NCBI GenBank assembly: GCA_018713515.1
Contig: DVOO01000029.1
Coordinates: 57,154-121,153, forward strand
Direction of reading: 5' to 3'
From: Candidatus Scatomonas pullistercoris
GTDB taxonomy: Bacteria > Bacillota > Clostridia > Lachnospirales > Lachnospiraceae
DNA length: 64,000 nt
Shown one piece after another: positions 8,484 through 17,545 of this stretch. Numbering within the stretch: position 1 is the stretch's first letter; every line of letters starts with the position of its first letter. The notes below the pieces were generated by a model that saw only the letters and a program-made list of their open reading frames with translations, made no database searches and was not told where the DNA came from. Made by a program: the position numbers and the translations under genes.

Positions 8484-8534
8484 ATGTATTACCTCCCAAT
8501 CTGTTAGTCAGCAATATAGTTTTGCCATGTGTAT

Positions 8535-8563
8535 ATTCTACTAAATTTTTGTGAATTTATCAA
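8535..8563 (-). promoter_or_regulatory. Promoter of the EF-G paralogue
   Basis: TTGATA-N17-TAGAAT on the minus strand, about 50 bases before the start codon. Confidence 0.6.
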
Positions 8564-8635
8564 TAAAAATATCCATTTTGCTAAAATAATCATGAAACTC
8601 TCTCCGTCTTCCGGTACTTTTCTCTGATAGTTTTA

Positions 8636-8662
8636 CGATTTAAAGTTTCAAACTTTAAATCG
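8636..8662. promoter_or_regulatory. Perfect 27-bp palindrome, probable operator
   Basis: CGATTTAAAGTTT and its exact complement flank a single central C, giving 13-bp arms without mismatch. It lies 8 bases upstream of the aroF -35 box, between two divergent promoters. It is AT-rich and has no T-run geometry, so a protein-binding operator is more likely than a terminator. Confidence 0.6.
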
Positions 8663-8670
8663 ATAAATCG

Positions 8671-8699
8671 TTGACTTTTTCTGTCCTTTGTCTTAGAAT
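8671..8699 (+). promoter_or_regulatory. Promoter of the aroF-tyrA-aroA operon
   Basis: TTGACT and TAGAAT with 17-bp spacing, about 50 bases before the aroF start. Confidence 0.7.
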
Positions 8700-8703
8700 G
8701 AAT

Positions 8704-8720
8704 GCGGGAAGTTTTCCCGC
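8704..8720 (+). promoter_or_regulatory. Leader hairpin before aroF
   Basis: GCGGGAA-GTT-TTCCCGC forms a perfect 7-bp stem at about the expected transcription start. It is not followed by a T-run, so it is more likely a 5' stabilising stem than a terminator. Confidence 0.45.
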
Positions 8721-8750
8721 AAAATGTTGTACGATTGAGAGGATAAATCA

Positions 8751-9764
8751 ATGATTATCGTAATGAAGCCCAATGCCCCGGATGAGGCGGTCCGGCAGGT
8801 TACCGGCCTGATCCAGTCCAAGGGACTGGAGACACATCTCTCCCACGGAAAAGAAGTCACGATCATCGGCGTAGTGGGAGACAAAAATAAACTTTCCAAC
8901 GAAAACCTTACCATCCTTCCCTGGGTGGATAAACTGGTGCCTATCACAGAAAGCTATAAGCTCTCCAACCGGAAATTCCACCCGGAACCTTCCAGGATTC
9001 GGGTGAAAAATCACGAAATCGGTCCCGATACTCTGACCATTATGGCCGGCCCCTGCGCCGTGGAAACAGAAGAACAGCTTATGACCATTGCCCGGGAAGT
9101 CAAGAAGGGCGGTGCCCAGTTTGTCCGCGGCGGTGCCTACAAGCCGCGTACCTCCCCCTACTCTTTCCAGGGGCTGGAGGAAGAAGGACTCCGCTATATG
9201 GCAGAAGCAGGCAAAGAGTATGATCTCTGCACCATCTGCGAGGTAATCAGCGAGGAAGCGATTGAAGCGGCTTCCAAATACGTGGATATGCTACAGATCG
9301 GGGCCCGCAATATGCAGAACTTCCAGCTGCTGCGGGAGGCCGGCCGCTCAAAAATGCCGGTGCTCTTAAAGCGCGGCCTGGCCGCCACCATTGACGAGTG
9401 GCTGAACGCGGCTGAATATATCATCGCCGAGGGCAATCCCAACGTGGTTCTCTGTGAGCGCGGAATCCGCACCTACGAGACTTCCACCCGCAACACTCTG
9501 GACTTAAGCGCCGTTCCGGTGGTCCGCCAGAAATCGCATCTGCCCATTATTGTCGATCCCAGCCACGCCACCGGCGTCTGCGCCTATGTCCCGCCGCTGG
9601 CCAAAGCCGCCGTAGCCTGCGGAGCCGACGGGCTGATGATCGAGGTACACAACGATCCGGAGCACGCGCTCTCTGACGGTCCCCAGTCTCTGACCTTTCC
9701 GGCATTTCATCAGCTGATGGAAGAACTGGAGGGATACAGAAAACTGGCCGGCCGGGAACTGTGA
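8751..9764 (+). CDS. aroF: 3-deoxy-7-phosphoheptulonate (DAHP) synthase
   Basis: This 337-residue enzyme catalyses the first step of the shikimate pathway, condensing phosphoenolpyruvate with erythrose 4-phosphate. Residues 1 to about 70 form a ferredoxin-like regulatory domain (MIIVMKPNAPDEAVRQVTGL), and the rest is the KDPG-aldolase-type barrel of the type I-beta family. GPCAVET, RGGAYKPRTSPYSFQG and DPSHATG are the phosphate and metal-binding signatures. The N-terminal domain is commonly the site of feedback inhibition in this subfamily. It is first in an operon with tyrA eight bases downstream and aroA. Its promoter and a neighbouring 27-bp palindrome are listed separately. Confidence 0.96.
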   Translation: MIIVMKPNAPDEAVRQVTGLIQSKGLETHLSHGKEVTIIGVVGDKNKLSNENLTILPWVDKLVPITESYKLSNRKFHPEPSRIRVKNHEIGPDTLTIMAGPCAVETEEQLMTIAREVKKGGAQFVRGGAYKPRTSPYSFQGLEEEGLRYMAEAGKEYDLCTICEVISEEAIEAASKYVDMLQIGARNMQNFQLLREAGRSKMPVLLKRGLAATIDEWLNAAEYIIAEGNPNVVLCERGIRTYETSTRNTLDLSAVPVVRQKSHLPIIVDPSHATGVCAYVPPLAKAAVACGADGLMIEVHNDPEHALSDGPQSLTFPAFHQLMEELEGYRKLAGREL

Positions 9765-9771
9765 GCCCGAC

Positions 9772-10863
9772 ATGAAGATTGGATTTATCGGCCTTGGCCT
9801 CATCGGCGGCTCCATTGCCAGGGCTCTCAGAAAATTTCATCCGGACTACGAACTGATGGCTTCTGCCCACTCCCGTGCCACACTGGAGGAAGCTCTGGCA
9901 GCCGGGGTGATTCAGACTGCCTGCCGGGACAGGGATCCCCGGTTCGGAGAATGCGACTGCATTTTTCTCTGCGCACCTGTACAGACAAATCTCACCTATC
10001 TTCCTTTTCTGAAAGAAATCATAAAACCTTCCTGCATTCTTACGGATGTGGGAAGCGTGAAGGGTGAAATACATAAAGCGGTGGAAGAGCTGAACCTGAC
10101 CCGGAACTTTATCGGCGGCCATCCCATGGCAGGCTCTGAAAAAACCGGGTTTTCCAGCTCCACTGATTATCTTCTGGAAAATGCTTATTATGTCATTACC
10201 CCGGCCGGTGAGGTCCCGCTGCCGCAGGTTTCCGCTTATGTGGAACTGGTATCTTCTCTCGGGGCCATTCCCCTGGTCCTGACCCCCGGAGAACACGATT
10301 ATATTGTGGCTGCGGTCAGTCACCTGCCCCATATCGCCGCCTCCTGTCTGGTGGGTGCCATCGCCCGCCTGGATACTCCCGAGGAACGCATGAAGATGCT
10401 GGCGGCCGGCGGATTCCGGGACATTACGCGGATTGCCTCCTCCTCCCCGGTCATGTGGGAACAGATCTGCCTCTCCAACAGAGAGCAGATATCCAAAGTG
10501 CTGGACGAGTATATCCGTCTGCTGTTCCAGGCCAAATATCTGGTGGAAAAGGGCGACGGCGCCGGTCTGGAAGAGCTGTTCGGCTCCGCAAAAAATTACA
10601 GGGATTCTCTCAGCGATGTGACTTCCGGCCCCACGCCGAGAGATTTCGTCCTGTACTGTGATATTTATGACGAAGCAGGCGGGATCGCAACGATCACAAC
10701 CCTGCTGGCCATGAATTCCATCAACATAAAAAACATCGGCATCCTGCATAACCGGGAATTTGAGGACGGCGTCCTACGGATTGAATTTTATGACGGAGAA
10801 GCCTGTCAGAAGGCGCTGCGCATTCTCAGTGACCGGAATTATACCGTGCACCGGCGGGATTAG
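9772..10863 (+). CDS. tyrA: Prephenate dehydrogenase with C-terminal ACT domain
   Basis: This 363-residue enzyme oxidatively decarboxylates prephenate to 4-hydroxyphenylpyruvate, the committed step to tyrosine. The N-terminus is an NAD-binding Rossmann fold (GLGLIGGSIA at residues 6-15). GGHPMAGSEKTGF and the AAVSHLPH segment contribute active-site histidines. Residues after about 295 (YDEAGGIATITTLLAMNSIN) form an ACT domain typical of tyrosine feedback control. It follows aroF by seven bases with only a weak ribosome site, suggesting coupled translation. It is full length for the ACT-containing Firmicute form. Confidence 0.95.
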   Translation: MKIGFIGLGLIGGSIARALRKFHPDYELMASAHSRATLEEALAAGVIQTACRDRDPRFGECDCIFLCAPVQTNLTYLPFLKEIIKPSCILTDVGSVKGEIHKAVEELNLTRNFIGGHPMAGSEKTGFSSSTDYLLENAYYVITPAGEVPLPQVSAYVELVSSLGAIPLVLTPGEHDYIVAAVSHLPHIAASCLVGAIARLDTPEERMKMLAAGGFRDITRIASSSPVMWEQICLSNREQISKVLDEYIRLLFQAKYLVEKGDGAGLEELFGSAKNYRDSLSDVTSGPTPRDFVLYCDIYDEAGGIATITTLLAMNSINIKNIGILHNREFEDGVLRIEFYDGEACQKALRILSDRNYTVHRRD

Positions 10864-10875
10864 AAAGGAGCAGAT

Positions 10876-12156
10876 ATGAAACTGCAGAAAGCAAACAGGC
10901 CTCTCACAGGAGAGCTGACAGTTCCCGGAGATAAATCCATCTCCCACAGGGCTGTCATGCTGGGCGCCCTGGCGGAAGGGGATACGGAAATCACCCATTT
11001 TCTGAACGGGGCAGACTGCCTGTCCACAATCGACTGTTTTCGCCGGCTCGGCATTTCCATTGAGAAGGATTCCCGGAGAATTCTGGTACACGGAAGGGGA
11101 CTGCACGGGCTGTCTGCCCCCTCCTCCGTTCTGGACTGCGGCAACAGCGGCACTACAACCCGGCTGATCTCCGGCATTCTGGCCGGACAGACATTCTCCA
11201 GCCATCTGACCGGCGATGCATCCATTCAGAAACGGCCCATGGGACGCATCATCAGCCCCCTGCGCTCTATGGGAGCTTCCATTGAAAGTCTCCGCGGAAA
11301 CGGCTGCGCGCCTCTGCGCATTGAGGGAAGGCCTCTGCAGGGAATCCACTACGATTCTCCGGTTGCCTCCGCCCAGGTAAAATCCTGCGTGCTGCTGGCC
11401 GGTCTTTATGCGAACGCAGTGACTTCCGTGACGGAGCCGGCTCTCTCCAGGAATCATACAGAACTGATGCTCCGTTATTTCGGCGGTCAGGTCACTGCGG
11501 AGGGAAAAACCGCCTCTGTCTCCCCCGAGCCGAAACTGCGGGGCGGGAAGGTAGAGGTGCCGGGCGACATCTCCTCTGCCGCTTACTTTCTGGCCGCCGC
11601 TCTTCTGGTGCCGGGCTCGGAGGTTCTCCTGAAGCACGTGGGCGTCAATCCCACCCGGGATGGGATTCTCCGGGTGATCCGGTCAATGGGCGGCGATGTG
11701 CAGCTGCTGAATAAAACCGTATCCGGCGGCGAGCCGGCGGCGGATCTCCTGATCCGATACGGTTCTCTGCACGGCACAGACATTGGCGGAGATCTGATTC
11801 CCACACTGATCGATGAACTCCCAATTCTCGCCGTTCTCGCCGCCTTCGCGGACGGCACCACAACGATCCGCGATGCCGGAGAGCTCCGGGTCAAGGAATC
11901 GGACCGCCTGTCTATTCTGGTGGAAAGCCTGACCGCCATGGGAGCTGATGTGACCGGCACGGAAGACGGCATGATTATCCGTGGCGGAAGGTCCCTTCAC
12001 GGAGCTGTTATTGACAGCCATCTGGATCACCGGATCGCCATGTCCTTCGCAGTGGGCGCCCTGGCCGCCGACGGCGAAACGGATATTCTCCATGCGGACT
12101 GTGTCCGTATCTCCTATCCGGATTTTTACAGAGATCTGGAACAGCTCCTGCAGTAG
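10876..12156 (+). CDS. aroA: 3-phosphoshikimate 1-carboxyvinyltransferase (EPSP synthase)
   Basis: This 426-residue enzyme joins shikimate 3-phosphate and phosphoenolpyruvate to form EPSP. Motifs include the N-terminal PGDKSISHRAVMLGALAEG, the DCGNSGTTTRL substrate loop, and ESDRLS and DHRIAMSF near the C-terminus, all canonical. The catalytic Lys of PGDKS and the late Asp/Glu residues are intact. It is the last gene of the aro operon, 12 bases after tyrA behind AAAGGAG, and is followed by a strong bidirectional terminator. The loop around residue 93 reads GNSGTT, so it has the usual Gly/Thr layout, but class I or II cannot be settled by eye. Confidence 0.97.
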   Translation: MKLQKANRPLTGELTVPGDKSISHRAVMLGALAEGDTEITHFLNGADCLSTIDCFRRLGISIEKDSRRILVHGRGLHGLSAPSSVLDCGNSGTTTRLISGILAGQTFSSHLTGDASIQKRPMGRIISPLRSMGASIESLRGNGCAPLRIEGRPLQGIHYDSPVASAQVKSCVLLAGLYANAVTSVTEPALSRNHTELMLRYFGGQVTAEGKTASVSPEPKLRGGKVEVPGDISSAAYFLAAALLVPGSEVLLKHVGVNPTRDGILRVIRSMGGDVQLLNKTVSGGEPAADLLIRYGSLHGTDIGGDLIPTLIDELPILAVLAAFADGTTTIRDAGELRVKESDRLSILVESLTAMGADVTGTEDGMIIRGGRSLHGAVIDSHLDHRIAMSFAVGALAADGETDILHADCVRISYPDFYRDLEQLLQ

Positions 12157-12205
12157 AGAATATACTGTGCGGCGCTTTATAGATGCCGCATTTGCGTACA
12201 TACAC

Positions 12206-12256
12206 AAAAAATACGGAAATCCCATCTGAATATTCAGACAGGATTTCCGTATTTTT
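12206..12256. terminator. Bidirectional terminator between aroA and the sugar permease gene
   Basis: A 16-bp stem built on ATACGGAAATCC/GGATTTCCGTAT is flanked by A-runs on the left and T-runs on the right, so it can serve both convergent operons. Confidence 0.9.
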
Positions 12257-12286
12257 ATATACAGGTAAAATACCTTTTCCTTCCTG

Positions 12287-13480
12287 TTATCTTCCGCTCT
12301 TGCGGCTGGAAACTACGTCGAAGATAACGGCTACCAGAAGCACGCCGCCCTTTACAACATACTGCCAGGAATCGCCGATACCCATAATGGACATACCCAT
12401 GTTAATTACGCCCAGAAGAAGAGCACCGATGATGACGCCGGGAATCGTACCGCTTCCGCCGTATGCGGATGCGCCGCCGATGAAGCAGGAGCCGATGGCA
12501 TCCATCTCAAAGGAGTTACCGGTCTGTCCGTTGACAGAACCTACACGGGCCAGGCAGAGCAGACCGCAGAGACCGGCCAGGAAGCCCATGTTTGCGTATG
12601 CGATGAAGTATACCTTATTGGTATTGATACCGGACAGCTGGGTAGCCTTCTCATTGCCGCCCACTGCGTAGAAGTAACGTCCGAATGCGGTTCTTGCAGT
12701 GATAAAGTTGTAGATCAGGCAGATGGCTACTACCCAGATCAGCATAACGGAAATACCTCTGTACTGGCTCAGCATCCAGCAGTAGATCATCAGGACTGCG
12801 GAAATGATGATGGTCTTTCCAAAATCCAGCAGGGCGCTGTTCTGACGGTATCCCTTCTTTGCCTTGTTGGCGCGGGAGGAAATAGTCGTATAGAACAGGA
12901 TCACAACCACTATGGCACCCACGATCAGCGGAGAAAGGATCCTTGTATCTGTATCCAGTCCGGGGATCTTGATGTAGGCAGTGAAAATATTCAGGAAAGT
13001 GGAATCCTGAACAGCAACGGTCTTATTGTCCAGTACCAGACGGCCGATACCACGGAAGATGAACATGCCGCCCAGGGTGGTGATGAAAGGAGGAATCCTC
13101 ACATAGCCGATCCAGTAGCCCTGCCAGATACCGGCTGCCAGGCCGATCAGCAGGCAGACGATGATGGCCAGAATCGGGTTCGCACCCATGTTGGTGATCA
13201 TAACGGCGCCGATACCGCCGACCATACAGATTACGGAACCAACGGAAAGATCGATGTTACCGCCGGTCAGGATACAGAGCAGCATACCACAGGCCATAAC
13301 CAGCACGTAGCCGTTCTGCAGAAGCAGGTTGGACATGTTCTGCGCGTACAGGAGACGTCCGCCCGTCAGGAAATAGAATAATATAAACACGACAATAAGA
13401 GCGATGATCATACTGTTCTTGGTCAGGAAAGCTCCCAAGTTAAACTGAGCGCCGCTCTGATTTGAATTCTTGCTTGCCAT
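12287..13480 (-). CDS. mmsB: Multiple-monosaccharide ABC importer, permease (MmsB/GguB-like)
   Basis: This 397-residue integral membrane protein has roughly 10-12 hydrophobic segments and belongs to the BPD_transp_2 (XylH/RbsC/GguB) family. GNIDLSVGSVICMVGGIGA and GGASAYGGSGTIPGVIIGAL are family signatures, the latter close to the EAA-like loop that contacts the ATPase. At nearly 400 residues it matches the long MmsB/XylH type rather than the 320-residue RbsC type. It is the last gene of chvE-mmsA-mmsB and starts 20 bases after mmsA behind AAAGGAG. It would carry a pentose or hexose delivered by the ChvE-like lipoprotein. Confidence 0.93.
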   Translation of the reverse strand: MASKNSNQSGAQFNLGAFLTKNSMIIALIVVFILFYFLTGGRLLYAQNMSNLLLQNGYVLVMACGMLLCILTGGNIDLSVGSVICMVGGIGAVMITNMGANPILAIIVCLLIGLAAGIWQGYWIGYVRIPPFITTLGGMFIFRGIGRLVLDNKTVAVQDSTFLNIFTAYIKIPGLDTDTRILSPLIVGAIVVVILFYTTISSRANKAKKGYRQNSALLDFGKTIIISAVLMIYCWMLSQYRGISVMLIWVVAICLIYNFITARTAFGRYFYAVGGNEKATQLSGINTNKVYFIAYANMGFLAGLCGLLCLARVGSVNGQTGNSFEMDAIGSCFIGGASAYGGSGTIPGVIIGALLLGVINMGMSIMGIGDSWQYVVKGGVLLVAVIFDVVSSRKSGR

Positions 13481-13500
13481 TCTTTTGAACTCCTTTCAAC

Positions 13501-15036
13501 TTAATTATCGGCGCTGATGATATAGCTCATGATGCGCTCCTGCGTTGCCTCTTTTGCATCCAGCTCGCCCTTCAGCTCGCCCTCGTTCATAACATAGATC
13601 CGGTCGCACATACCGATCAGCTCCGGCATCTCGGAGGAAATCATAATTACGGATTTGCCCTCATCCACCATCTGATTAATCAGGCAGTAGATATCGTATT
13701 TTGCGCCCACATCGATGCCACGGGTGGGCTCATCCAGGATCAGCACATCCGGTTCTGTAAACATCCATTTGCCCAGCAGCGCCTTCTGCTGGTTGCCGCC
13801 GGAAAGGTTGCCTACCTTCTGCTCAATAGAAGGAGTTTTTGTTCCCATTTCCTTCGTCATTTCCTCCGCAGCCTTCAGCTCGGCCACCGTATCCACCACG
13901 CCCTTTTCGCAGACCTTATCCAGTCTGGCCAGCGTAGTGTTGAAGCGGATGGACTCATCCAGAATCAGCCCGTTGGTTTTCCGGTCTTCCGTTACATAGG
14001 CCATCTTATGGTGGATTGCCTGCTCAGGCGTCTTCAGATCCACCTTTTTGCCGTCCAGATACAGCTCACCGCTGATATTTGTACCGTAGCTCTTCCCGAA
14101 GATGGACATGGCCAGCTCCGTACGCCCTGCACCCTGCAGTCCGGAGAAGCCGACAACCTCTCCCTTATGTACCTTGAATGAAATATTCTTGTCCACGATC
14201 TTCTCATGGTAAAGCGGATGATGTACAGTCCAGTTCTTCACTTCCAGTCCAATCTCCGGACGCACATTATGAACACGGGACGGATACCGGTCATCCATGG
14301 GACGGCCTACCATACCCTTGATGATGCGGTCCTCGCTGAACTCGTCCACACCCTTCACCAGCGTTTCAATGGTGGAACCGTCACGAATGATGGTTGCCTT
14401 GTCCGCACAGTAAATAATCTCATTCAATTTATGCGTAATAATGATGGATGTCAGGCCGTTCTTCTTAAACTCTATCAGAAGATCCAGCAGCATCTTCGCA
14501 TCCTCATCGTTCAGTGAAGAAGTGGGCTCATCCAGGATCAGCAGCTTCACGTTCTTGGAGAATGCCTTGGCAATCTCAACCAGCTGCTGCTTTCCTGTAC
14601 CGATATCCTTGATCAGGGTCTGCGCGGATTCCTTCAGGCCCACCTGCTTCATATGTTTCTCCGCTTCATTGAAGGTCATATCCCAGTCGATATGTCCAAA
14701 CTTGTTTTTCTTTTCATTGCCCAGGAACATGTTCTCGCCGATGGTCAGCAGCGGGATCAGCGCCAGCTCCTGGTGAATAATTACAATGCCCTTTTCCTCG
14801 CTGTCCTTCAGGGTTTTGAACTGGCAGAGCTCTCCGTTATAATAAATCTCTCCGGTATAGCTTCCCACCGGATACGTACCGGACAGCACATTCATCAGCG
14901 TGGACTTTCCGGCACCGTTTTCTCCGATCAGCGCATGGATCTCTCCCCGTTCTACGACCAGATTGACATTATCCAGCGCCTTGACTCCCGGGAACTCTTT
15001 GGTGATAGATTTCATTTCCAGAATAATATCAGCCAA
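13501..15036 (-). CDS. mmsA: Multiple-monosaccharide ABC importer, ATP-binding protein (MmsA/GguA-like)
   Basis: About 511 residues with two tandem ATPase domains, as in RbsA/XylG/GguA. The first has [36 protein letters not shown] and a DEP Walker B. The second has the degenerate P-loop [16 protein letters not shown] and then [15 protein letters not shown], as usual for sugar importers. The track starts at an upstream ATG, but AAAGGAGG lies only about 8 bases before an in-frame TTG that gives (M)[18 protein letters not shown] therefore place the start at that TTG. It is downstream of the ChvE-like gene with a terminator-like hairpin between, so it is probably expressed at a lower level than the binding protein. 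Confidence 0.93.
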   Translation of the reverse strand: MADIILEMKSITKEFPGVKALDNVNLVVERGEIHALIGENGAGKSTLMNVLSGTYPVGSYTGEIYYNGELCQFKTLKDSEEKGIVIIHQELALIPLLTIGENMFLGNEKKNKFGHIDWDMTFNEAEKHMKQVGLKESAQTLIKDIGTGKQQLVEIAKAFSKNVKLLILDEPTSSLNDEDAKMLLDLLIEFKKNGLTSIIITHKLNEIIYCADKATIIRDGSTIETLVKGVDEFSEDRIIKGMVGRPMDDRYPSRVHNVRPEIGLEVKNWTVHHPLYHEKIVDKNISFKVHKGEVVGFSGLQGAGRTELAMSIFGKSYGTNISGELYLDGKKVDLKTPEQAIHHKMAYVTEDRKTNGLILDESIRFNTTLARLDKVCEKGVVDTVAELKAAEEMTKEMGTKTPSIEQKVGNLSGGNQQKALLGKWMFTEPDVLILDEPTRGIDVGAKYDIYCLINQMVDEGKSVIMISSEMPELIGMCDRIYVMNEGELKGELDAKEATQERIMSYIISADN

Positions 15037-15087
15037 AAAATTCTTCCTCCTTTCCCTCAATTCCTGTACCATACTGTTGACCCAAGG

Positions 15088-15113
15088 AAAGGCGGGACAG
15101 ACGCCCCGCCCTT
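15088..15113 (-). terminator. Intercistronic hairpin between the sugar-binding protein and mmsA
   Basis: GGCGGG and CCCGCC pair around an 8-base loop on the minus strand and are followed by TTTCC. Such partial terminators after binding-protein genes let the binding protein outnumber the membrane complex. Confidence 0.6.
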
Positions 15114-15150
15114 TCGCTCAGGTTATTTCTATACTGTATGTTCTGTTTAC

Positions 15151-16353
15151 TTACTGTACAGCGGACAGATATCCGTCGTCACCCATGGTGTACAGTCCGG
15201 TATCTACCAGATCCTGCAGATTGTCAGCGGTGATAACCGTCGGTACCAGCAGGAAGGAAGGACACGGATTTCCATCAGAGGTCTCATAGGAAGTATCATC
15301 GTAAGAGCACTCAACACCCAGGTTATCAGCCATGGAAGCGTCGATGGTCTCGCCGTTCAGGATTGCTTCTGACAGAGCCAGTGTGGCAACAGCCTCATCG
15401 CTTACGTTTTTGTAAACAGTCATGGACTGGATTCCGTCTACGATGTTCTTCAGGTTCGCCTCGTCGCCGTCCTGTCCGGTAACGATTACCGTATTAGATC
15501 CGGCATAATCAGAGGTCAATGCCTGAGATACGCCCAGGGCGGTGGAGTCGTTGGAGCAGAGCCATGCATCCAGCTGCGTTCCGTCTGCATAGTAGGATCC
15601 CAGAATATTCTGTGCTCTCTCAAGCGCGGTGTCGGTGCTCCACTGAGCAGTCGCAACCGTATCAAAGTCTGTCTGTCCGGAGGGAACTACCAGAGTGCCT
15701 GCATCGATGTACGGCTGCAGCACATCCATAGCTCCGTTGAAGAAGTACGGCGCATTGTTGTCGGCCGGATCGCCTGCGGTCAGCTCGATGTTGTAGGTCT
15801 TATCTCCTGCGTTCTCCAGATCCAGAGCATCCACAATGTACTGGCCCTGCAGGGTACCTACGCTGTAGTTATCGAAGGATACATAGTAGGAAACAGCATC
15901 GTTCAGGATCAGACGGTCATAAGCGATAACCGAAACCCCTGCGTCTGCCGCCTCGTTCATGGCGGTGTTCAGAGCCTCGCCGTCGATGGCTGCAACGATC
16001 AGCAGGTCTACATCCTCAGCCAGCATATTCTGGATATCGTTTACCTGTCTGGAAGAATCGTTGTCGGAGTAAGTAACGATGGTCTCGTAGCCGGCTGCCT
16101 GGAACTGCTCATCCAGGTAGGAGCCGTCACGGTTCCAGCGCTCCAGAGACTGGGTCGGCATGGAGATGCCAATCTTTCCGGTGCCCGTTGCTCCGCCTGT
16201 GCTTCCGGAATCAGCTGTTGTCCCGCTCTCAGAAGTCGTTGCGCTGCCGCTGTCAGCAGTACTGCTGGAATCGGAACTTGAAGATCCGCAGCCAGCCAGC
16301 ATGGTTGCCGCCATGGCACCACAAAGCAGTGCGCTAATTAATTTTCTTTTCAT
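15151..16353 (-). CDS. chvE: ChvE-like sugar-binding lipoprotein of the monosaccharide ABC importer
   Basis: This 400-residue protein has a lipobox (TMLAGCGSSSSDSSS, Cys at about 22), a Ser/Thr/Gly-rich linker to residue 55 and a periplasmic-binding-protein type I fold. IGISMPTQSLERWNRDG, VIAYDRLILNDAVSYYVSFDN and GQDGDEANLKNIVDG are close to the ChvE/XylF signature for binding aldoses such as xylose, glucose or galactose. It is anchored outside the membrane and feeds MmsA-MmsB. The gene has an excellent AAAGGAGG site. It is separated from the upstream regulatory operon by a terminator, so it probably starts its own transcript under control of the AraC-type response regulator encoded next door. 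It is a paralogue of the neighbouring 345-residue binding protein. Confidence 0.93.
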   Translation of the reverse strand: MKRKLISALLCGAMAATMLAGCGSSSSDSSSTADSGSATTSESGTTADSGSTGGATGTGKIGISMPTQSLERWNRDGSYLDEQFQAAGYETIVTYSDNDSSRQVNDIQNMLAEDVDLLIVAAIDGEALNTAMNEAADAGVSVIAYDRLILNDAVSYYVSFDNYSVGTLQGQYIVDALDLENAGDKTYNIELTAGDPADNNAPYFFNGAMDVLQPYIDAGTLVVPSGQTDFDTVATAQWSTDTALERAQNILGSYYADGTQLDAWLCSNDSTALGVSQALTSDYAGSNTVIVTGQDGDEANLKNIVDGIQSMTVYKNVSDEAVATLALSEAILNGETIDASMADNLGVECSYDDTSYETSDGNPCPSFLLVPTVITADNLQDLVDTGLYTMGDDGYLSAVQ

Positions 16354-16456
16354 TTCGAATTCCTCCTTTTCTTGTTGCTATCAATATATCACAAAACCCG
16401 CAGGACAAAATTGTTTCATTCTGTACATTTTTTCCAGCATACCTCTGTCTCTCCCG

Positions 16457-16495
16457 CAAAAAGCAGGACAAATTTGACTTCGCAAATCTGTCCTG
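16457..16495 (-). terminator. Terminator at the end of the sugar-sensing operon
   Basis: On the minus strand CAGGACAGATTTG pairs with CAAATTTGTCCTG (one G-U), followed by CTTTTTG. It separates the sensor operon from the chvE transport operon. Confidence 0.85.
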
Positions 16496-16507
16496 TGCAA
16501 AAAAATC

Positions 16508-17545
16508 CTATTCCCGATCCCGGACATTCAGATAAATGTCGCTCTCCTCATGGTACTTTCCGGTTATCACTTCATCCATATTATCTTTCGTTACGGCCAC
16601 CGGCTCCAGACGCTCGTAGGGAACCACATATGTTCCGTCATCCGCCGTCTCCGTGGAGGTGATCATGTCTCCCTCCGCCAGAGCCACTGACAGCTCCGCC
16701 GCCCGGCGGGCCAGGCGCTCCACCGGCTTATAAACCGTCATACACTGGGTCCCCTCCACAACTCTCTGGCACGCGTCCAGATCCGCATCCTGGCCCACCA
16801 CACAGACACTTCCGGCAAGCCGCTGCTCTGACAGGGCCCGGATGGCCTGTCCTGCGATACTGTCATTGCCGCACATAATCGCGTCCGGCGCCGTGCCGGT
16901 ATCAAGATACGTATTCACAGCGCTAAAACCCGTTTCCGCCAGCCATCCCTCCGCATACTCTGTTCCCACAATCTCCAGGGCGCTTCCCTCCAGCGCATCC
17001 GAAAAGCCCGACATAACCAGCGACACATTGTTGTCGGCCAGCGGTCCGCAGATCTGGAGAACCTGCCCCGTTTCACCCAGATGCTCCCGGATATGCTCTC
17101 CCATAAGTCTTCCTACTTCTTCATTGTCAAAGGAAATATAAAGGTCCACATTCGCGTTTCGGATCAGCCGGTCATAGGCAATCACCGGGATGCCGGCCCG
17201 GTGCGCCTCCGCAACCGCCTCTGCCAGCCCGTTGGAATCAATGGCGACAATCACAATAGCATCTACATCTTTCTCAATAAAATATTCAATCTGGGAAAGC
17301 TGCTCTTCCAGATCTCCATTGGCATTCTGCACATTTACTTCCGCCCCCAGCTCCTGGGCTGCGGACACAAACACATCCCGGTCCCGCTGCCAGCGCTCAA
17401 TAATAAACGAATCAAACGTCATTCCGATCTCTATTCCCGTCTTTTCATCCTGTCCTGTTTCTTCCTGCTGTGCCGGCTCCTCCGCGCATCCGGCCAGAAG
17501 GCCGCCAGCCAGCAGCAGCGCAGACACACTATGCTTTTTCCACAT
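16508..17545 (-). CDS. Second ChvE/XylF-like sugar-binding lipoprotein
   Basis: The start is placed at the ATG giving MWKKHSVSALLLAGGLLAGC, a clear lipoprotein signal with Cys20. The longer track ORF merely runs back through the preceding gene. The mature part (345 residues in total) has the same fold and motifs as the transport-operon protein: SFIIERWQRDRDVFV, VIAYDRLIRNANVDLYISFD and VVGQDADLDACQRVVEGTQ. It overlaps the end of the response-regulator gene by 17 bases, so it belongs to the sensor operon. It could present sugar to the kinase-linked sensor, or be an alternative subunit that widens the substrate range of MmsAB. It has no dedicated permease of its own here. Confidence 0.88.
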   Translation of the reverse strand: MWKKHSVSALLLAGGLLAGCAEEPAQQEETGQDEKTGIEIGMTFDSFIIERWQRDRDVFVSAAQELGAEVNVQNANGDLEEQLSQIEYFIEKDVDAIVIVAIDSNGLAEAVAEAHRAGIPVIAYDRLIRNANVDLYISFDNEEVGRLMGEHIREHLGETGQVLQICGPLADNNVSLVMSGFSDALEGSALEIVGTEYAEGWLAETGFSAVNTYLDTGTAPDAIMCGNDSIAGQAIRALSEQRLAGSVCVVGQDADLDACQRVVEGTQCMTVYKPVERLARRAAELSVALAEGDMITSTETADDGTYVVPYERLEPVAVTKDNMDEVITGKYHEESDIYLNVRDRE

